35,329 bases of DNA from Oscillospiraceae bacterium (GCA_017632775.1 JAGBQR010000013.1:1-35329); one strand, 5' to 3'. Shown: positions 1-8,156, counted from the stretch's first letter. Notes: generated by a model not told the origin, from the letters alone. A program made the numbers and translations.

Positions 1-2
1 CA

Positions 3-995
3 GGAGCCCAGCGTTCCTCTTCTCTCGGTATACCGGGTGAAGAACTGCAGGGAGTATGGGGCGGAATAGACTTTCTCCGGGAAGTCAACTCCGGCAGCCG
101 GCCTGCTGTCGGCAAAAAAGTCATCGTTGTCGGCGGAGGCAACGTGGCTATGGATGTCGCCCGTACAGCAGTGCGTCTCGGGGCGGAAGTCACCGTCGCC
201 TACCGTCGCACGGAGAAGGATATGCCCGCTGATCCCGCTGAGGTCGCGGAGGCCAGGGAAGAAGGTGTCTGCTTCCTGTTTGAACACAGACCTCTTGCGA
301 TCGAAGGGAAGGACGGAAAGGTCTGCGCGTTCGTTTTCGAAGGGGATAAGCGCGTCGAATGCGACGCTGTCCTTGCTGCGATCGGCCAGAAGATCGACCT
401 TGGCGGACTGGATCTCGGAGAACTGAAGCTCGATGAAAAAGGCCGTGTGGAAGCAGATGCCTTCACATATCAGACCGCACAGAAGGACATTTTTGTCGGC
501 GGTGATGCCTATACCGGGCCGAAATTCGCCATCGACGCCATCGCTCAGGGCAAGCAGGCTGCCATTTCCATCCACCGTTATGTTCATCCCGGCCAGAGTC
601 TCGTGATCGGACGCGACCGCCTCACATACCGTTCCTTTGACAAGGACAATGTGGACTTCGACACAGTAAAGCGGAGCTATAACGCTTCTCCGCGGCAGGT
701 CCCGATGAAGGACGCCGCCAAGGCCTCCTCTTTCCGGGACGACCGCAGGACGTTTACCGAGGAACAGGTGAAGGTCGAAACAGCACGCTGCCTCGGCTGC
801 GGAGCCTCTTACGTCGATCCGAACAAGTGTCTCGGCTGCGGAGTATGCACCACCCGCTGCAAATTCGATGCCATCCACCTGCGCAAGCGCACAGATATCG
901 AAAGCATCGATTATTTCGATCGTCCGAAAGTCCTCCCGAAGTTTATCGAGGAACGGCAGAAGAGAATCGAGATCCGCAGAAGGAACAGCGTATAA
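3..995 (+). CDS. FAD/NAD(P)-dependent oxidoreductase with 4Fe-4S cysteines (5' end cut by window)
   Basis: The reading frame is open from the window edge to the TAA at 993-995, giving about 330 C-terminal residues of a larger protein. It resembles the GltD-like (glutamate synthase small subunit) pyridine nucleotide oxidoreductases. A second Rossmann motif, VIVVGGGNVAMDVART, lies near residue 40 of the fragment and would bind NAD(P)H. A GGDAYTGPKFAIDAIAQGKQA stretch matches the FAD-binding C-terminal motif of this family. The last 70 residues carry a cysteine-rich ferredoxin-like region (CLGCG, then CLGCGVCTTRC) that could hold Fe-S clusters. The FAD-binding N-terminal Rossmann fold must lie upstream of the window. 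The electron partner and substrate cannot be told from this fragment; true GltD would be expected beside gltB, which is not visible here. A terminator follows at once, so this is the last gene of its transcript. Confidence 0.85.
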   Translation, partial: GAQRSSSLGIPGEELQGVWGGIDFLREVNSGSRPAVGKKVIVVGGGNVAMDVARTAVRLGAEVTVAYRRTEKDMPADPAEVAEAREEGVCFLFEHRPLAIEGKDGKVCAFVFEGDKRVECDAVLAAIGQKIDLGGLDLGELKLDEKGRVEADAFTYQTAQKDIFVGGDAYTGPKFAIDAIAQGKQAAISIHRYVHPGQSLVIGRDRLTYRSFDKDNVDFDTVKRSYNASPRQVPMKDAAKASSFRDDRRTFTEEQVKVETARCLGCGASYVDPNKCLGCGVCTTRCKFDAIHLRKRTDIESIDYFDRPKVLPKFIEERQKRIEIRRRNSV

Positions 996-1008
996 GGGCA
1001 GCCTTCAG

Positions 1009-1045
1009 GAAGGCGGAAAGCAAACGCTTTCCGCCTTCTCTTTAT
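1009..1045 (+). terminator. Intrinsic terminator after the oxidoreductase gene
   Basis: A perfect 12-bp stem (AAGGCGGAAAGC / GCTTTCCGCCTT, arms 1010-1021 and 1026-1037) with an AAAC loop, followed by a T-rich CTCTTTATAA tail, lies 15 bases after the stop codon. Confidence 0.85.
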
Positions 1046-1097
1046 AAGTTCACATCGTTTTTCAGTTACGCGGAGTCACTACAGGAAGGAGTGTCCC

Positions 1098-1694
1098 ATG
1101 CTCTATATCATCCGGCACGGTCAGACCGAAATGAACAGCCGCAGACTGCTGCAGGGAAGGAGCGATATCCCGCTGAACAGTCAGGGGATCGCGCAGGCAG
1201 AGGAAGCAGCTCTTCTTCTCCGTTCCAAAGGGATCTGTTTTGATCACGTTTTCTCCAGTCCGCTCGCCCGCGCGGTGCAGACAGCTGCGATCCTTGCCGA
1301 CGGCACCCCGGTGCATACGGATCCGCGCCTGATCGAGATGGACTACGGTCCCTATGAAGGAGCGGATCTGCGTGATCCTGCTCCGGAACTGCGGCACTTT
1401 TTTGAGGATTTTATCCGGAATCCCGCTCCGGCCGGCATGGAACCTCTCCAGGAAGTCGTGGCAAGAACCGGACAGTTCCTGGAGGAACTCCGCCTCCTGA
1501 AGGGCAACGTGCTCATCTCCACCCATGCCGTTTCCATGAAAGGGATCCTGGAATATCTTTCCCCGGATTCACACGGCAGCTACTGGTCAAAGTATATCGC
1601 CAACTGCGAGATCTACTGCTGTGAGCAAAGTGAGGCGGGCTTCACGGTTCCCTTCTCTCTCGGTACCGGTCTTCCCGTCACACCGGGTGTCTGA
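1098..1694 (+). CDS. Histidine phosphatase family protein (phosphoglycerate-mutase-like)
   Basis: The 198-residue protein begins MLYIIRHGQTEMN, the RHG signature of the histidine phosphatase superfamily, with His7 as the expected phospho-acceptor. The second catalytic histidine is seen in ISTHAVSMKG (His143), and an acidic residue precedes the conserved MDYGPYEG (around Glu80). The length is typical of the small bacterial members (CobC/GpmB-like), which remove phosphate from small molecules in the cytoplasm; the actual substrate cannot be deduced. A GGAAGGAG ribosome binding site sits 7 bases before the ATG. The gene stands alone between a terminator upstream and an aldehyde dehydrogenase gene 94 bases downstream. 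No cobalamin genes are nearby, so a CobC role is not supported. Confidence 0.88.
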   Translation: MLYIIRHGQTEMNSRRLLQGRSDIPLNSQGIAQAEEAALLLRSKGICFDHVFSSPLARAVQTAAILADGTPVHTDPRLIEMDYGPYEGADLRDPAPELRHFFEDFIRNPAPAGMEPLQEVVARTGQFLEELRLLKGNVLISTHAVSMKGILEYLSPDSHGSYWSKYIANCEIYCCEQSEAGFTVPFSLGTGLPVTPGV

Positions 1695-1788
1695 GCGGCA
1701 TCCGTCCCGTCCGCGTTATACCGGGATCACACCCGGGAACAGCAGACCTGATCCATAACCTTGTATCCTTCCATTGGAGGCCGAATGA

Positions 1789-3195
1789 ATGACAGATATC
1801 CATCAATGCGTCGAAAATCAGCGGGCTTTTTTCCATACCGGCACCACACTGCCGATTTCCTGGCGTCTTCGTCAGCTGAAAACGCTCCGGTCCTGTATCC
1901 TTGCAAATCAGGAAAAAATAGCGGAAGCTCTCGCAGCTGATCTGGGCAGGCACCCTGTCGAAGCCTATTTCTGTGATACGGGGACGCTTCTGCTTGAAAT
2001 CAACGAAACGATCCGCGGTCTCCGCAGATGGGCAAGACCTGAAACTCATTTCAGCGGACTCGTGTGTTTCCCCAGTCTGCTCACCAAGGTTTATCCCATG
2101 CCTTACGGAGTCTCGCTGATCATCAGTCCGTATAATTTCCCATTTCTTCTCTCCCTCGGAGTGCTGACCGCAGCCATCGCCGGGGGAAACACTGCCGTGA
2201 TCAAGGCAAGTTCCAAATCCCCGTGCAGTACCGCCCTTCTGAAAGAACTGACAGCGGCCTGTTTTCCTCCGGAATATGTGACGGTGATCGACGGCGGTCA
2301 TGATACGGCCGATCTCTGTCTTGCGGAGCGCTTTGACAAGATCTTCTATACCGGATCTCCGGCTGTCGGACGTCATGTGATGGCGGAAGCCGCGAAAAAT
2401 CTTACCCCTGTCGCTCTCGAGCTCGGCGGAGAAAACGGGAACTGGTGCATTGTCCGCAAGGATGCCGATCTGAAAGATGCCGCGCGGAAGATCGCCTTTT
2501 TCAAGCTGCTCAACAGCGGTCAGATCTGCATCGATATCAATCAGGTCGCTGTCGCGGAGGAAGTGGCAGAGGATTTTCTGCGGGAACTGCAGGCCGCCTT
2601 TCAAAAACAGATCGGAGATTTCCCTCTCCAAAACCCTGAATATCCCCGTCTCATCTCCCGGGCTGCCTATGAACGCTGTGTGAAAACAGCCGAACAGTAC
2701 CGTGACCGTATCCTTTTCGGCGGAGAAGGCGATGCCGATACCCTCCGGTTTTCCCCTTCTGTGATCTATCCGGTGCGAATCGACGAAGAGATCGTTCAGA
2801 GGGAACTGTTCAGTCCGATCCTCCCGGTCGTTCCTTATCCGGACGTGTCGGCCGATGAACTGCTGGACACGATTTCCCGCCGGGAGCACGGACTTGCTCT
2901 CTATCTTTTTACCAGAGATCTTTCCTGGGCAAAACGTGTGATGCGTACCCAGCAGTACGGAGGAGGCGGAATCAATGAGGTCTGTCTCCATCTGCTGGTC
3001 CGGGGCGTTCCCTTCGGCGGCACCGGGCACTCCGGGATCGGCGCGTACCACGGCCGATGGGGCTTCCGGGAGTTCACGCATCCGTCTTCCGTTCTCATCG
3101 GCTCGACACGATTCAATCTTCCTCTCCGGGAACACCCTTATTCCGGCAAAGGGGAAAGAATCCGTTCTTTTCTGATTCGCCTGTTCGAACGCTGA
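1789..3195 (+). CDS. NAD(P)-dependent aldehyde dehydrogenase, class-3-like
   Basis: The 468-residue protein has the aldehyde dehydrogenase fold markers in order: SPYNFPFLLSLG near residue 113, the FYTGSPAVG nucleotide-binding stretch near 186, the general base Glu211 in ALELGGENGN, and the catalytic Cys247 in NSGQICID. The layout (short N-terminus, ISPYNFP, no extra domains) resembles class 3 / fatty aldehyde dehydrogenases, which oxidise aldehydes to acids. The usual ELGGKS reads ELGGEN here and the residues just after the catalytic cysteine (IDINQ) differ from the commoner APDY, so substrate specificity may be unusual. Start chosen at 1789 because a GGAGG lies 8 bases upstream; an overlapping ATG at 1785 is in another frame. 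A promoter is not obvious. Confidence 0.9.
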   Translation: MTDIHQCVENQRAFFHTGTTLPISWRLRQLKTLRSCILANQEKIAEALAADLGRHPVEAYFCDTGTLLLEINETIRGLRRWARPETHFSGLVCFPSLLTKVYPMPYGVSLIISPYNFPFLLSLGVLTAAIAGGNTAVIKASSKSPCSTALLKELTAACFPPEYVTVIDGGHDTADLCLAERFDKIFYTGSPAVGRHVMAEAAKNLTPVALELGGENGNWCIVRKDADLKDAARKIAFFKLLNSGQICIDINQVAVAEEVAEDFLRELQAAFQKQIGDFPLQNPEYPRLISRAAYERCVKTAEQYRDRILFGGEGDADTLRFSPSVIYPVRIDEEIVQRELFSPILPVVPYPDVSADELLDTISRREHGLALYLFTRDLSWAKRVMRTQQYGGGGINEVCLHLLVRGVPFGGTGHSGIGAYHGRWGFREFTHPSSVLIGSTRFNLPLREHPYSGKGERIRSFLIRLFER

Positions 3196-3203
3196 CCGCT
3201 TTC

Positions 3204-3785
3204 TCAGAACAGCAGCAGCCGTGCCTCCGTGACGATCCCGTCCATCGTGACGTCCCACGGTTCCGTAATGACTTTTTCCAGCCGCTGTGCTTCGAACGCG
3301 ACAAGCAGACGGAAGGCCTGCGGACACTTCGGAAAGAAGCGGTCATAATACCCTTTCCCCATTCCGAGCCGTCCGCCGGACTCGTCAAATCCGGCACACG
3401 GACAAAGGATCAGATCGATTGAAGCCGGATCGGCTTCCTCTGCATCCGTCCGAACCGGTACCCGGATCCCGAAACGATCCGTTTCCCATGCGCCTCCCGG
3501 TTTCAGCGGCAGCAAATGTTCCTGATCCGGACAGAAGGGGTACAGCAGCGTCTTTCCTTCCGATCCCGCTGCCTGTTCGAATACGGACAGATCCGCTTCG
3601 CTCCCGAATGCTTTGAAAACCAGGATCGTATCCGATCTGCGGTATATCTCCGAGCGAAGTATCTGTTCGCAGATAGTACGGGAATCCTTTTCCCGCTGTC
3701 CCGGGGAAAGTTCATTCCGTCTCTGCAGAACAAGACGGCGCTGCTCCGCCTTTCTCTCTGCGGTTTTTTGTCCTTCCTGCATCAT
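3204..3785 (-). CDS. 5-formyltetrahydrofolate cyclo-ligase
   Basis: The protein (193 residues from this start) ends with the GGRLGMGKGYYDRFF motif that binds ATP/phosphate in 5-formyl-THF cyclo-ligases, which convert 5-formyltetrahydrofolate to 5,10-methenyltetrahydrofolate with ATP. A basic N-terminal R/K-rich segment (ERKAEQRRLVLQRRNELS) and the DLILCPCAGFD stretch also fit the family, and the length is typical (180-200). ATG codons exist at 3791, 3785 and 3782; the GAGGGAG at 3792-3798 abuts the first but is well spaced (6 bases) for the second, so 3785 is preferred. The gene is convergent with the aldehyde dehydrogenase, 8 bases between the stops. A terminator separates it from the upstream lipoprotein gene, so it probably has its own promoter in the short gap or depends on readthrough. 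Confidence 0.92.
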   Translation of the reverse strand: MMQEGQKTAERKAEQRRLVLQRRNELSPGQREKDSRTICEQILRSEIYRRSDTILVFKAFGSEADLSVFEQAAGSEGKTLLYPFCPDQEHLLPLKPGGAWETDRFGIRVPVRTDAEEADPASIDLILCPCAGFDESGGRLGMGKGYYDRFFPKCPQAFRLLVAFEAQRLEKVITEPWDVTMDGIVTEARLLLF

Positions 3786-3819
3786 TTGCATCTCCCTCGG
3801 CCAATAAATATATCCCGAT

Positions 3820-3860
3820 ATAGAAAAACAGCGGCAGATCCGATGCCGCTGTTTTTCTAT
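3820..3860 (-). terminator. Terminator of the Ig-like lipoprotein gene
   Basis: Perfect 17-bp inverted repeat, arms 3820-3836 and 3844-3860, 7-base loop. Read on the minus strand, the right arm ends in CTGTTTTTCTAT. It lies 12 bases after the lipoprotein stop. Confidence 0.85.
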
Positions 3861-3872
3861 CCTGCTCCCTGT

Positions 3873-5156
3873 TCAGCTGCGGAAGAAGAATGTGTTGGAT
3901 ACACTCGTATCATAGGCTGTCACATTGGACGTCCAGTAGATCCCGTTCTCCGCTGCGGAATAAACGAGTTTTCCCGTGCCGTTGGTATAAACCGTGACCG
4001 ATTCCAATGTGTTTTCGTCTTTATATGTATAGTCCACCCGAACGGCGTTCTGGTAGTTCATCACCCCGTTCGCATCAAAGGAACCCTTGAAGGTCCACTC
4101 GGTATATTCCCATGCGCTGCTCGGCCAGCGTGCCTTGACCGAGTATTCTCCGGCCCCGCTGATCGTGATGGTGGCACGCTTTGCGATATTCTCAACGTAC
4201 TCGCCCGTATATCCCGTAGAGGGAACAGGCGCTGCTCCGGCAACCGAGATGGTGGCAACCGCCGTATCCGAGTATCCATAGGTATTGGAATAACGGCAGT
4301 AGACTTTCCAGCCGTTCATGGACGCCGGGATATTGCTCACGGTCATCGTGCTGTACATCCCGTCGGTCACTTTGACTGTCGGATAATTCTTGGCAAACGT
4401 GTCATACGGAAGGTCGATCGAGGAATCCGGGCTGACAAAATGCCATACTGCGAACGTGGCATTCACGTAATCCGCTTTGAATATGGCAGATCCGCCTTCA
4501 TTCACCGTCACAGATACAGGATTCAGCGTGATTTCAGGAAGATTGGAAGTCGACCCTCCGGACGCGCGGACCACCGTGATCGTAGCTTTTGTCGTATCGG
4601 AATAGCCGTTGTTGTTGGAATAGCGGCAATAGACCTTCCAGCCGTTCAGATTGTATGAAACATTGCTCAGCTTCATGGTGCTGTACATTCCGTCGACGAT
4701 CTGCACCGAAGGAAAAACCTTTATGGCTTTCTCATACGTCATGTCCGTGTTCCCGTCCGGACTGACAAAGTGCCAGACTGCCCATATCGCGTTCACATAG
4801 TCCGCTTCAAAATAGCAGGCCTGGCCTTCGGCTACCGTGACAGATCCCGGATTTTTCGTGACCAGAGGCACATCCGCCTTCGGGGTCGGAGTCGGAGTCG
4901 GCGTCGGGGCGGGGGTCGGCGTCGGCGTCGGGGAAGGCGTCACGATCACTACGGTCTGTTCCGGCGTCGGAGTGGGCGTTACGATCACGACCGCCGGGTT
5001 CTCCTCTTCAGGGGCCGAAGAAGGCTCCACAGGCACGACCACCGGACTGACCGTCTCTTCCTGCTTCCCGGCGGGTGTCCCGTTCATTCCGCATCCTGCC
5101 AGAATCAGGAGTGCCAGCACGAAAAAACCTGTTCTGATCCATGCTTTGCAATTCAT
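3873..5156 (-). CDS. Lipoprotein with Pro/Thr linker and two Ig-like repeats
   Basis: The 427-residue protein starts with a type II signal peptide (hydrophobic FFVLALLILAGC) with the lipid-anchored Cys22 in an LAGC lipobox. Residues 30-95 form a low-complexity linker rich in TPTPTP, the sort that spans the cell wall. Two repeats of about 100 residues follow (about 97-197 and 206-307), each with NPxSVTVxEG, ADYVNAxxAVWHFVSPD, DGMYSTM and NGWKVYCRYSNxxGYSDT; these look like bacterial Ig-like beta-sandwich domains. A third, different C-terminal domain (about 317-427, GEYVENIAKRATITISG onward) is also beta-rich. No catalytic motif is visible; a binding or structural surface role is the most that can be said. 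An AAGGAGAG lies upstream of the ATG and the gene is followed by a strong terminator, so it is monocistronic. Confidence 0.85.
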   Translation of the reverse strand: MNCKAWIRTGFFVLALLILAGCGMNGTPAGKQEETVSPVVVPVEPSSAPEEENPAVVIVTPTPTPEQTVVIVTPSPTPTPTPAPTPTPTPTPKADVPLVTKNPGSVTVAEGQACYFEADYVNAIWAVWHFVSPDGNTDMTYEKAIKVFPSVQIVDGMYSTMKLSNVSYNLNGWKVYCRYSNNNGYSDTTKATITVVRASGGSTSNLPEITLNPVSVTVNEGGSAIFKADYVNATFAVWHFVSPDSSIDLPYDTFAKNYPTVKVTDGMYSTMTVSNIPASMNGWKVYCRYSNTYGYSDTAVATISVAGAAPVPSTGYTGEYVENIAKRATITISGAGEYSVKARWPSSAWEYTEWTFKGSFDANGVMNYQNAVRVDYTYKDENTLESVTVYTNGTGKLVYSAAENGIYWTSNVTAYDTSVSNTFFFRS

Positions 5157-5202
5157 TTTTCCTTATTCTCTCCTTGTAACAGATTCCTGGAATATTTGCT
5201 CT

Positions 5203-5208
5203 ATTATA
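5203..5208 (-). promoter_or_regulatory. Extended -10 promoter of the Ig-like lipoprotein gene
   Basis: On the minus strand TATGCTATAAT gives an extended -10 (TGC before TATAAT) about 50 bases before the ATG at 5156. No good -35 element is seen, which the extended -10 would compensate for. Confidence 0.55.
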
Positions 5209-5327
5209 GCATAAACCCTTTCCCTGTTCTATAGATATTCTGTGAATCGGTAAGGTATGTTCTCTGTTCTTTCGCATCCGGGCGGCCGTTTGTTTCTCCG
5301 ATGTTCCAGCGCCGGAGAAATACCCTA

Positions 5328-5356
5328 TGGACAAGCCTTTGTGAACCCGATATAAT
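5328..5356 (+). promoter_or_regulatory. Promoter of the zinc-ribbon protein gene
   Basis: TGGACA at 5328-5333 and a consensus TATAAT at 5351-5356 are 17 bases apart. It points to the gene at 5464 and predicts a leader of about 100 bases in which no clear structure was recognised. Confidence 0.65.
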
Positions 5357-5463
5357 CTCCTTGTGATCAGCGGACGACCGCGAGCCGGTTTCCTTTTCCG
5401 CCCGCTGCTTTGTTCTGCACCGATCCGCTCTTTTTTGAAAAAACGCTAAAGGAGATACTTATT

Positions 5464-5904
5464 ATGGCACTTTGTCCGTACTGCTCTTCCGAACTCCCGG
5501 AAAACGCCAAATTCTGCACCAACTGCGGTGCCCCGCTGAATCCCTCGCCTTCCGATGCCGCTTCCTCTCTGCCTGAGGAACCGCAGTATCCCGCGGTCGA
5601 TTATCCCGAATCTCTTGTTTCCGATCAGGAAGTGTACGCCAGACCTGCCCAACAGCCGGTCACGTATCATCCGCAGCCTGCCGTCGCCCCGGTGAACACC
5701 ACCGGGCTGCTGATATGGGCCATCATCACCGCGCTGTTCAGCCTGATCCCCGGCATCGTCGCCATTGTTCAAACCACTGCGATAAACAAGCAGACGACCG
5801 TTGAAGCTCAGCAGCAGAAAATGAGGTCCGCCAAGATATGGTGCATCGTGGGAACGGTGCTCGGTATTCTGGTCATTATCGGCCAGTGCGGCAACGCCTT
5901 GTGA
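5464..5904 (+). CDS. Zinc-ribbon membrane protein
   Basis: The 146-residue protein opens with a double CxxC zinc ribbon, CPYCSSELPENAKFCTNCGAP (residues 4-24), of the kind annotated as zinc-ribbon or zinc_ribbon_2 domain. A flexible Pro/Ser/Tyr/Gln-rich linker follows to about residue 75. The C-terminal half has two hydrophobic segments (LLIWAIITALFSLIPGIVAIV and IWCIVGTVLGILVIIG) joined by a short polar loop, giving a two-pass membrane protein with the ribbon probably in the cytoplasm; the layout resembles CD225/interferon-induced transmembrane-like small proteins. Start set at 5464 because AAAGGAGA lies 8 bases upstream and the ribbon begins immediately; an ATG at 5410 lacks these supports. 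Function unknown. It has its own promoter and terminator. Confidence 0.8.
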   Translation: MALCPYCSSELPENAKFCTNCGAPLNPSPSDAASSLPEEPQYPAVDYPESLVSDQEVYARPAQQPVTYHPQPAVAPVNTTGLLIWAIITALFSLIPGIVAIVQTTAINKQTTVEAQQQKMRSAKIWCIVGTVLGILVIIGQCGNAL

Positions 5905-5940
5905 CGGATCCTTGCGTCTTTCTGCTGTTCCCTGTTTCTC

Positions 5941-5970
5941 AGGAACCGGTGTGAACCGGTTCCTTTTTTA
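5941..5970 (+). terminator. Terminator after the zinc-ribbon gene
   Basis: 10-bp stem AGGAACCGGT / ACCGGTTCCT (5941-5950 and 5955-5964) with GTGA loop and a TTTTTT run (5965 onward). It overlaps the 3' end of the convergent leucine-rich repeat gene. Confidence 0.88.
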
Positions 5971-7170
5971 TTCCATTCCTGTCCCTCCGGGCAGATAATC
6001 CATATGGAAGAAATCGCGCATCTCATAATACGCCTGATCCTCACGCCATCCGCCGCCGGTAGAGCCCATCGGATCTGAGGGCGGAGCATAGATCAGGGTG
6101 CCGGGAAGGGCTTTTCTCAGTTCTTCCAGTTCTTCTGCGCTGATCTCCACATGCGGCATCCAAAGCCTCTCCAGACCGGTCATGGATGTCAGCGTCTCCC
6201 ACTCGGCATAATAGCAGTAACCGATATTGAGGTGCTTCAGTTTCCGGCAGCTGAGCAGCGGCGTCAGGTCAATGATCCGGTTGTTGTTGAACAGTTCCAG
6301 ATACTCCAGATCCGGCATGCCGGCCAGTACTCCGATATCACTGAACTTTCCCTGTACAAGGATGAGGTAGCGGATTTTAGTCATGTCCCGGAGAAAACTC
6401 AGATCCCGATAGTTCATGTGGCCCAGATCCAGAGCCTCCAGATCCGTGCAGTACCGCAGCGGCGCCAGTTCATCGGAAGACAGTTCCGGAGCCACATTCC
6501 CGAGCCGCGGCACGTCCGATGCGCAGAAATACACCGCATCCGTACGCAGACTGTATACGCTGAAATGAACAGTCCAAACAAAGCGGATATCCGTATATCT
6601 GCGGTTCAGTGCGTCCATCTGTTCATCCGGGATCCCGCAGTCGCAGAGGATGATCTTCCGGATCCTTTGGAAGTACGGCAGGTTTTCTTCGATCACTTCC
6701 GTCCCCTCCATCCTGATTCCGCTCAGGTCCAGCTCCTCCAGATCGGAGGCGAAACTGCGTCCGAACAGCGGAACATCCCAGACAAAGTCGATCCCGGGAA
6801 AACTCCGGGCCAGTTCCAGCGCGCTCTCCGGTGTTATTTCCGTTCCCCGCAGATCGACGCTGCAAAGGGCCGGGAAGAGCGGAAGCGTATCCCTCAGCGC
6901 GTTTTCCTCCACAGAAAGCCCTGTAAGGACGAGACGCGGTGTTTCCGCACTGAACAGCACTCCATCGATCTCCACCGGAGCACTCTCCGTCTTCTCCGGT
7001 CCGTTCTCCTCATATCCTGATGCGGCAGTCATCTCCGGAACCGTCATTTCCGGGGGACCGGAACGCAGGCCGCAGCCCTCAAGCAGCAGGCAGAGTATCA
7101 ACAGCATTCCGAACTCCGGAAAGATCCGGTTTCTCGATTTCATTCTCCTTGATCGGATGGTTTTCTGCAT
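5968..7170 (-). CDS. Leucine-rich repeat lipoprotein
   Basis: The 400-residue protein has a basic N-terminus, a hydrophobic core and a lipobox LLEGC with Cys33 as lipid anchor. A charged linker is followed by irregular leucine-rich repeats between about residues 90 and 345, seen in LEELDLSGIRMEG, LEALDLGHMNYRDLSFL, LEYLELFNNNRIIDLTPLL and LKHLNIGYCYYAEW. Such domains form solenoid surfaces for protein or ligand binding. The last 50 residues (YAPPSDPMGSTGGGWREDQAYYEMRDFF) are outside the repeats and contain a motif resembling the terminal tail of other clostridial LRR lipoproteins. The start at 7170 has a GGAGGA 7 bases upstream. It is monocistronic and convergent with the zinc-ribbon gene. 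No enzymatic residues are apparent; the binding partner is unknown. Confidence 0.83.
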   Translation of the reverse strand: MQKTIRSRRMKSRNRIFPEFGMLLILCLLLEGCGLRSGPPEMTVPEMTAASGYEENGPEKTESAPVEIDGVLFSAETPRLVLTGLSVEENALRDTLPLFPALCSVDLRGTEITPESALELARSFPGIDFVWDVPLFGRSFASDLEELDLSGIRMEGTEVIEENLPYFQRIRKIILCDCGIPDEQMDALNRRYTDIRFVWTVHFSVYSLRTDAVYFCASDVPRLGNVAPELSSDELAPLRYCTDLEALDLGHMNYRDLSFLRDMTKIRYLILVQGKFSDIGVLAGMPDLEYLELFNNNRIIDLTPLLSCRKLKHLNIGYCYYAEWETLTSMTGLERLWMPHVEISAEELEELRKALPGTLIYAPPSDPMGSTGGGWREDQAYYEMRDFFHMDYLPGGTGME

Positions 7171-7201
7171 ACCGCGTTCCTCCGTCGTTTATCACTACGG
7201 C

Positions 7202-7207
7202 ATTATA
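7202..7207 (-). promoter_or_regulatory. Extended -10 promoter of the LRR lipoprotein gene
   Basis: Minus-strand TGCTATAAT at 7202-7210, about 32 bases before the start codon; a weak TTATGA lies 17 bases further upstream. Confidence 0.55.
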
Positions 7208-7267
7208 GCACGCTTTTCCCGCTTTCATAAGTCTCTTTTCCCGCAACCCGCGGCTCTTCCGGACGAT

Positions 7268-7296
7268 TTGACCTGTTTCGCGGATTATAGTATACT
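7268..7296 (+). promoter_or_regulatory. Promoter of the YdcF-like gene
   Basis: TTGACC (7268-7273), 17-base spacer, TATACT (7291-7296); 71 bases before the ATG at 7368. Confidence 0.7.
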
Positions 7297-7367
7297 TATA
7301 CCTACTTTACTTATATACATAATCACTTTTTTGCTCTTTGATCGCAGTACACAGGAAAGGACCGGTA

Positions 7368-8156
7368 ATGCGCATTCGGAAAATCAAGAACAACATCATT
7401 CTGGTGATAGGGCTTTTATGCATCCTGTATTATCTGGCCATGGGGTTTGCCGTCCGTTTCGGCCAGTCCCTGCTCTGGCTGTGGCCGCTTGCCGGCGTCG
7501 TATGCATCCTGCGCTACTTTATCGTGCGCCGATCCATCCGGACGGGTGAGCCTGTCCCCCTGCCGAAATGGTGCATCACGATATGGCGGGTCGCTTTGGC
7601 GATCGGTTTTTCCCTTTTCCTTCTTGTCCAGGTCTCCATACTCGTCACCGCGTCAAAAACGCCGCCGGCGGGGCTTGACTCCCTCATCGTCCTCGGGGCC
7701 AAGGTGAACGGGACGCAGCCCAGCGGAGCTCTGAACGAACGGATATCGGCTGCTGCCCGTTATCTGAAAGAGAATCCCGGGACACTCTGCATCGCCTCCG
7801 GAGGGCAGGGACCGGATGAAGGGATCAGCGAAGCGGAGTGTATCCGCCGCGGCCTGACAAAGCTTGGGATCAGTGAGGAGCGCATCCTTCTGGAGGATCG
7901 CTCTACCGACACCAGTTCCAATTTCACCAACAGCTTCCGCCTTCTCCCGGAGGGCACCCGCACCGCCGGGGTCGTAACCAATGATTTTCATGTCCTCCGT
8001 GCGCTCTGGACAGCCCGTGAACTCAGTGATCTGCAGTTTTACGGTGTTCCCGCCGGTTCCTCTTTCGGCGGCTATATACACTACTGTGTCCGTGAGTTCT
8101 GCGCCATCATCGTAGGCATCCTGATCGGTGAACTGAAACCCGGAGCGCTGTATTGA
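7368..8156 (+). CDS. YdcF/SanA-like DUF218 membrane protein
   Basis: The 262-residue protein has three hydrophobic segments in its first 95 residues (IILVIGLLCILYYLAMGFAV; LLWLWPLAGVVCILRYFIV; VALAIGFSLFLLVQVSILV) and then a soluble DUF218 domain. The family marks are DSLIVLGAKVNG, GALNERISAAARYL, IASGGQGPDEGISEAECI, LLEDRSTDTSSNFTNS and VVTNDFHVLRAL. DUF218 proteins such as YdcF, SanA and ElyC act at the cell envelope; SanA and ElyC affect peptidoglycan or envelope integrity in enterobacteria, but the biochemical reaction is not settled. ATG 7368 is preferred over 7338 because AGGAAAGGA lies 6 bases upstream. The C-terminus ends with another hydrophobic stretch (CAIIVGILIGEL). Confidence 0.85.
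   Translation: MRIRKIKNNIILVIGLLCILYYLAMGFAVRFGQSLLWLWPLAGVVCILRYFIVRRSIRTGEPVPLPKWCITIWRVALAIGFSLFLLVQVSILVTASKTPPAGLDSLIVLGAKVNGTQPSGALNERISAAARYLKENPGTLCIASGGQGPDEGISEAECIRRGLTKLGISEERILLEDRSTDTSSNFTNSFRLLPEGTRTAGVVTNDFHVLRALWTARELSDLQFYGVPAGSSFGGYIHYCVREFCAIIVGILIGELKPGALY

Noticed and set aside
1721-1736. CCGGG-ATCACA-CCCGG hairpin before the aldehyde dehydrogenase gene
   Set aside because: Only 5 bp and no T-run; too weak to call a terminator or operator.
1678-3327. 549-residue minus-strand frame opposite the aldehyde dehydrogenase
   Set aside because: It is the antisense shadow of a gene with intact ALDH motifs; its own translation is rich in Arg, Gly and Ser and has no recognisable domain.
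4880-4990. Short GTCGG-type direct repeats considered as a CRISPR or microsatellite array
   Set aside because: They encode the Pro/Thr stalk of the lipoprotein in frame, with no unique spacers.
4770-5234. Plus-strand frames opposite the lipoprotein stalk (Arg/Gly/Val repeats)
   Set aside because: The repeats come from reading the TPTPTP-coding DNA on the other strand.
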